Shown: positions 60,163 to 64,000 of the stretch, one piece after another
How positions within the stretch are numbered: the stretch's first letter is position 1
How the letters are laid out: each line of letters opens with the position of its first letter
DNA from: Sporobacter sp038405045
GTDB taxonomy: Bacteria; Bacillota; Clostridia; Oscillospirales; Oscillospiraceae
Assembly (NCBI GenBank): GCA_038405045.1
Contig: JBBZIV010000001.1
Location: 868,001 to 932,000 of the forward strand
Length of the DNA stretch: 64,000 bases
Direction of reading: 5' to 3'
Made by a program: the position numbers and the translations under genes
The notes under the pieces: generated by a model
Told to the model about the DNA's origin: nothing
The model's database searches: none
What the model saw: only the letters and a program-made list of their open reading frames with translations

Positions 60163-61404
60163 TTAGTCCATGCCGTTGAAGGCAGGATATGCCGTTTCAC
60201 CGTGCTCGGCGCTGTCAAGGCCCATATCCTCGCTCTTGGCGGCAACCTTGAGGCTGCCCGCTACGAGCTTGGCGATACCGGCGGCAATCAGCGTACCGGC
60301 AACGGCGATGACGATTGTCAGGCCGATGGCAGCCAGTTGCCGGACAAAGAGGTTGACGTCACCAAAGACGAGGCCATTCCACTGCGCCGCCGAATTGATG
60401 GATGTCTGTGCGAAGAGGCCTGTCGCGACTCCGCCCCAGATACCGCCGATGCCGTGGCAGCCGAAGACGTCCAGCGCATCGTCATAACCGAATTTCGGCT
60501 TGACAACACTGATGAAGAAGTAGCAGATCGGACTGACCAAAGCGCCGATTATGATGGCTGCCCAGATCGGGACAAAGCCCGCGCCCGGCGTGATGGCGAC
60601 GAGGCCGATAACGAGACCTGTTGATGCACCGACAAGCGTTGGTTTGCCGTTTTTGACAACTTCAATGACAAGCCAGGAAACGAGGGCGGCGGCAGCAGCC
60701 GTATTTGTTGTCATAAACGCATGGATGGCAAGGCCGTTGGCCGCCAGCGCGCTGCCCGCGTTGAAGCCGAACCAGCCGAACCATAAGAGCGCGGCACCCA
60801 GAAGGACAAACGGGACGTTATGCGGATGATACGTCGCTTTGCCGAAGTTTTTACGTTTACCGAGTAAAATCGCCAAAACGAGCGCCGAGACACCGGAGCT
60901 GATGTGGACGACGTCGCCGCCGGCGAAGTCGACGGCACCGAACTGGAAGATAAGACCGCCGCCCCAGACCATATGCGCCAGCGGATAGTAGACAATGATC
61001 GACCAGACTGTTGTGAAGACGACGAGTGCGCCGAATTTCATGCGTTCAGCGATGGCACCTGTAATGAGCGCCGGTGTGATGATGGCAAACATCATCTGGA
61101 AAATGGCGAAGCTGAGCGTGTTTGGAAACGGCAGTGTCATATCTTTGAGCGTATCGAAGCTCATGCCGAACCATTTCAAATCGCCGATGATACCGCCCGT
61201 ATCGCCGTGGAAGGAGAGCGTAAAGCCGATGAGAACCCATAACAGCGAGGCAATGCCCATCAGGATGACAGAGGACATAATCGTGTTGATGATGTTTTTG
61301 CGTTTGACGAGCCCGCCGTAGAAGAACGCGAGACCTGGGGTCATAATGAGAACGAGGGCTGACGAGGTCAGCATCCAGGAGACGTCGCCGGAATTGAGCG
61401 TCAT
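60163..61404 (-). CDS. amt: Ammonium transporter (copy 2)
   Basis: 413 residues, paralogue of amt1 with the same motifs (PGLAFFYGGLVKRKNIINTI, AGGDVVHISSGVSAL, DVFGCHGIGGIWG). ATG eight bases after GGGAAG; an earlier GTG is less well placed. Its leader holds the conserved element, three further stem-loops and a terminator-like hairpin. Confidence 0.95.
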   Translation of the reverse strand: MTLNSGDVSWMLTSSALVLIMTPGLAFFYGGLVKRKNIINTIMSSVILMGIASLLWVLIGFTLSFHGDTGGIIGDLKWFGMSFDTLKDMTLPFPNTLSFAIFQMMFAIITPALITGAIAERMKFGALVVFTTVWSIIVYYPLAHMVWGGGLIFQFGAVDFAGGDVVHISSGVSALVLAILLGKRKNFGKATYHPHNVPFVLLGAALLWFGWFGFNAGSALAANGLAIHAFMTTNTAAAAALVSWLVIEVVKNGKPTLVGASTGLVIGLVAITPGAGFVPIWAAIIIGALVSPICYFFISVVKPKFGYDDALDVFGCHGIGGIWGGVATGLFAQTSINSAAQWNGLVFGDVNLFVRQLAAIGLTIVIAVAGTLIAAGIAKLVAGSLKVAAKSEDMGLDSAEHGETAYPAFNGMD

Positions 61405-61435
61405 AAAAACCACTTCCCTTTTACATTTTTACGGC

Positions 61436-61474
61436 AAAAAGCCGCTCGATTTTCAGCGTCAGAAAACGGGCGGC
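61436..61474 (-). terminator. Intrinsic terminator in the amt2 leader (attenuator candidate)
   Basis: Leftward GCCGC / GCGGC around an inner stem CGTTTTC/GAAAATCG, followed by TTTTTG. It lies between the amt2 promoter and its ribosome site, so transcription must pass it. Confidence 0.65.
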
Positions 61475-61504
61475 AAGCAAACACATATGTACACCTTTGT
61501 TTGT

Positions 61505-61667
61505 TAAGCCCCTGTTTTCATCAGCAGGCTGATGAAAACAGGGCCTCAGACGGCAAGAGGCTGTCCCGCACGGTCGGAAGCCTTTACTTTTTACGCGCGC
61601 TGAAAAAGTAAAGGCCGCCGACTGCAGACGGTTACCCTTGCAGTCTTCGGCCCCATTGCCTTACACA
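61505..61667 (-). ncRNA. amt2 leader RNA with conserved element and three stem-loops
   Basis: Leftward order: conserved TGTGTAAGGCAATGGGGCC element and GACTGCAAGGG (61635-61667), stem GACTGCA/TGCAGTC (61620-61645), stem GCCTTTACTTTTT/AAAAAGTAAAGGC (61580-61615) and stem CCCTGTTTTCATCAG/CTGATGAAAACAGGG (61510-61543). A regulatory RNA for ammonium uptake is inferred. Confidence 0.65.
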
Positions 61668-61683
61668 TCTTAAATTTGATGAT

Positions 61684-61712
61684 ACTATAACATACGGTAC
61701 TGTAAAATGCAA
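61684..61712 (-). promoter_or_regulatory. Promoter of amt2-glnB2
   Basis: Leftward TTGCAT, 17-base spacer, TATAGT, starting a leader of about 270 bases. Confidence 0.75.
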
Positions 61713-61727
61713 TATGCAATTTTAATG

Positions 61728-64000
61728 TTATTCTCCTGCATTTTTCCGCCGTCTTTTCAGCAGCTTGACGATTTCATACCACAAAACGGACATAGCTGCA
61801 AGCGCCAATGCGAGAAGAAGTGAGCCGGGTGACAGCGGTGCAAGCTTTAATAACGTGTTGAGCGGTGTATATAAAATGACGGCGATCATCAAAAGCACGC
61901 CGAGCTGCGACGCCCATACAATTTTATCGCCCGCCATCCGCCGCGCAGACGCCAGAAAATGGTCGCGCTCGGAGCTGTTGACGAAAACGAGAAAGAGATT
62001 GGCAAGCATGAGGACGACGAGACCTATTGCGCGCGCCTCGGCGGCTTTCCCGGGGGCGGAGAGAAGTGTTACATAGAATGCGCCAAAAGAGGCCGCAAGG
62101 ATAACAAGACCCTGCATAATGCTTTTGAGAAGGCCCCTGCCCGTTATCAGTTTTTCCTGCGGGCTGCGCGGCGGGCGGTCCATAACGCTCGTTTCCGCGG
62201 GCTGCCGTTCTAAAACGACGGAGCATGTCGGATCAATAATGAGCTCCAGGAGCACGACGTGGAGCGGCAGAAGCAAGAGACTCTCGGGGGCAATGCCGAG
62301 CATGGGGCCCAGAAGCGAGGAAAACGCGATGGGGATGTGAATTGTGAACACATAGCCAACCGCTTTACGGATATTGTCGTAAATCCGGCGTCCGTCGTGC
62401 ACGGTGTCAACGATTGTTGAAAAGTTGTCGTCCAGCAAGATCAGGTCGGCCGCCTCACGCGAGACCTCGCTTCCTCGGCCACCCATGGCGATGCCGATGT
62501 CGGCGTTTTTCAGTGCTGGGGCGTCGTTGACGCCATCACCCGTCATGGCAACGATATGGCCATTTTCGCGGAACGCTTGAACGATACGCATTTTATGCGC
62601 CGGAATGACGCGCGAGAAAAGGCTGACCGTTTTGACCTGTTCGCGAAGGTCAGCGTCGCTCATGGCGTCGAGCATATCGCCTGTGATGATCTGATCGCTG
62701 TTTGGGATGCCCACCTGCCGCGCGATAGCCGACGCCGTGATGCCATTATCACCCGTAATCATGACGACGCGGATACCTGCCCTGTTGCACACGGCAATAT
62801 CCCGCGCGACATGCTCCCGCGGCGGGTCGTATAAGCCGACAAGGCCGTTAAAACGGAGTGTGCTGGCGGTGAGACTCTCTGGTATCTCCGCAATGTCGTC
62901 GTATTTGGCCGAAGCGACGGCGATAACGCGCAGCCCCTCCCCCGACATCTCGCAGAGCTTGCGCTCGGCGTCGCGTCGCGCGGCGTCGCTGAGGTCACAG
63001 AGCGCTAAAAGGCGCTCCGGCGAGCCTTTGGCGGCAAGGATGATTTCACCCTCGTGGCGCCAGACGTGGCCCATCATTTTCAGTTCATTTGTAAACGCGA
63101 ACTCAGTTAGGAGCGCGTCACTAAAGAGATGCTCCTTCGTGATACCGAGCTTCTGGCAATGCTCTAAAAGCGCGTTCTCCATCGGATCATACGCGTCCGT
63201 CTCGCACCCGAGCCCTGCAATTTCGCACAATGGCACCGTGTCGCTGTCGGGCGCCCAAGTTTCACGGACCGTCATTTTGTTTTGCGTGATGGTGCCTGTT
63301 TTATCGACACAGAGGACAGACACGGCACCCAGCGTCTCAACAGATGGGAGTCTGCGGACAAGGGCGTTATTTTTGGCCAGACGCCACGCGCCCATCGATA
63401 AAAACACCGTGAGGATGACGGGGAACTCCTCCGGGATCATCGCCATGGCCAGTGTGACACCGGACAAAAGGCTCTGGATGAGGCGCGGGACAAGGGGGAT
63501 ATCAGGGATATTGATATACGTTGCCGCGCCAACAAGTGCAAACAGAATGGCGGCAATGCCGGCTGAGATTTTAACAATGGACGATGTTTGCTTCTGGAGC
63601 GGCGTTTTCTCCTCCCGGGCAGCGGTGACTTGGGCGCCAATTTTGCCGTATTCTGTCTCCATGCCGATTTTTTCGACATAGACGGCGGCTGTGCCCTGAG
63701 TGACGAGCGTCCCGGCGTAGACGGCGTCGCGCCGCCAATAGTCGCCGTCAGCTGTATCAGCGATGCACACTGTCTTCCAGACAGGCACCGACTCGCCCGT
63801 CAGCGTCGACTCGTCGACACACAGATCGCTGCAGCGTATAACGACGCCGTCGGCCGGCACCTTGACGCCCTCGTGCAGAAGCATCACGTCACCGGGGACG
63901 AGGTCAACGCTGAAAATCTCTGTCTCCACGCCATCCCGGATGACGGTGACGCGGGGTGCGGAGAGATTTTTAAGGGCGGCAAGCGTTTTATCTGTCTTCC
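61728..64000 (-). CDS. Cation-translocating P-type ATPase (P2/Ca2+-type), 5'-truncated
   Basis: At least 757 residues in the window; the frame is open to the right edge, so the N-terminus is missing. Actuator TLTGESVPVW, PMIPEEF helix (LAMAMIPEEFPVILTVFLSM), phosphorylation site CVDKTGTITQNKM, hinge MTGDGVNDAPALKNADIGIA, and six C-terminal helices with LELIIDPTCSVVLERQPAE. Closest to bacterial Ca2+/P2-type pumps; the ion cannot be set from sequence, though PEEF in place of PEGLP is typical of the bacterial calcium or cation group. No partner gene seen. Confidence 0.92.
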   Translation of the reverse strand, partial: KTDKTLAALKNLSAPRVTVIRDGVETEIFSVDLVPGDVMLLHEGVKVPADGVVIRCSDLCVDESTLTGESVPVWKTVCIADTADGDYWRRDAVYAGTLVTQGTAAVYVEKIGMETEYGKIGAQVTAAREEKTPLQKQTSSIVKISAGIAAILFALVGAATYINIPDIPLVPRLIQSLLSGVTLAMAMIPEEFPVILTVFLSMGAWRLAKNNALVRRLPSVETLGAVSVLCVDKTGTITQNKMTVRETWAPDSDTVPLCEIAGLGCETDAYDPMENALLEHCQKLGITKEHLFSDALLTEFAFTNELKMMGHVWRHEGEIILAAKGSPERLLALCDLSDAARRDAERKLCEMSGEGLRVIAVASAKYDDIAEIPESLTASTLRFNGLVGLYDPPREHVARDIAVCNRAGIRVVMITGDNGITASAIARQVGIPNSDQIITGDMLDAMSDADLREQVKTVSLFSRVIPAHKMRIVQAFRENGHIVAMTGDGVNDAPALKNADIGIAMGGRGSEVSREAADLILLDDNFSTIVDTVHDGRRIYDNIRKAVGYVFTIHIPIAFSSLLGPMLGIAPESLLLLPLHVVLLELIIDPTCSVVLERQPAETSVMDRPPRSPQEKLITGRGLLKSIMQGLVILAASFGAFYVTLLSAPGKAAEARAIGLVVLMLANLFLVFVNSSERDHFLASARRMAGDKIVWASQLGVLLMIAVILYTPLNTLLKLAPLSPGSLLLALALAAMSVLWYEIVKLLKRRRKNAGE

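Overview
The window is a chromosomal stretch of a G+C-rich, anaerobic, spore-forming Clostridia bacterium, most likely of the Oscillospiraceae/Ruminococcaceae kind. This is inferred from an electron-bifurcating type [FeFe]-hydrogenase, BofA- and BofC-like sporulation proteins, SLH-domain surface protein, an RNase J, clear Firmicute ribosome-binding sites (with frequent TTG and GTG starts) and a Firmicute-type L10 leader. No rRNA, tRNA, phage, insertion-sequence transposase or CRISPR array was seen. Both edges cut genes: the hydrogenase flavoprotein subunit at the left and a P-type ATPase at the right.

Layout. 1-3.3 kb: hydB (partial) and hydA. 3.5-6.8 kb: small ORF, a deformylase-like protein lacking the catalytic Glu, a small flagellin-tail-like protein and an SLH/HtrA-type protease. 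7-10.6 kb: three-gene surface glycosylation operon (GT-C transferase, GtrA, FAD oxidoreductase). 10.7-16.5 kb: small proteins, a lipoprotein/CPBP protease/ABC exporter operon and bofA. 16.9-23.9 kb: a topoisomerase IV-like pair, a transglutaminase-like lipoprotein, a coiled-coil protein and an orphan fumarase beta subunit. 23.9-34.3 kb: an A+T-rich lipoprotein, then a full arginine pathway cluster read leftward, argG-argH-argC-argJ-argB-argD-argF, with a good promoter and a long palindromic operator candidate upstream of argG. 34.6-38 kb: an XpaC-TelA-LemA-TPM membrane-stress operon. 38.3-42.5 kb: rpe, recR, RNase J, an ArsC/Spx-like protein and a zinc-ribbon protein. 42.9-48 kb: carA and a carB gene fused in frame to a dapF-like domain. 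48.3-57.8 kb: two-CW protein, YitT-like protein, cation antiporter, rplJ-rplL with L10 leader, PpiC-type foldase, a 6S-like RNA candidate, DUF1292, a BofC-like protein and PBP1A. 57.8-61.7 kb: two tandem amt-glnB pairs with a shared leader RNA element. 61.7-64 kb: P-type ATPase.

How the parts connect: carA/carB supplies carbamoyl phosphate to ArgF and to pyrimidine synthesis; the arg cluster makes arginine from glutamate; the amt-glnB pairs import and sense ammonium, so much of the right half concerns nitrogen assimilation. 

The most striking non-coding feature is a set of more than thirty short palindromes, in at least six sequence subfamilies, confined to the gaps between genes. Read in one orientation they start with GTAG followed by a G-rich imperfect hairpin, the architecture of REP elements moved by RAYT-type Y1 transposases. 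They form mosaics with two other repeat types (a double hairpin and a CATTCTGAGCG type) and with a ~55-bp element that abuts the stop codons of argF, argB and argC. Other top observations are the CarB-DapF fusion with a Cys-to-Gly change at a DapF catalytic position, and the conserved amt leader element.
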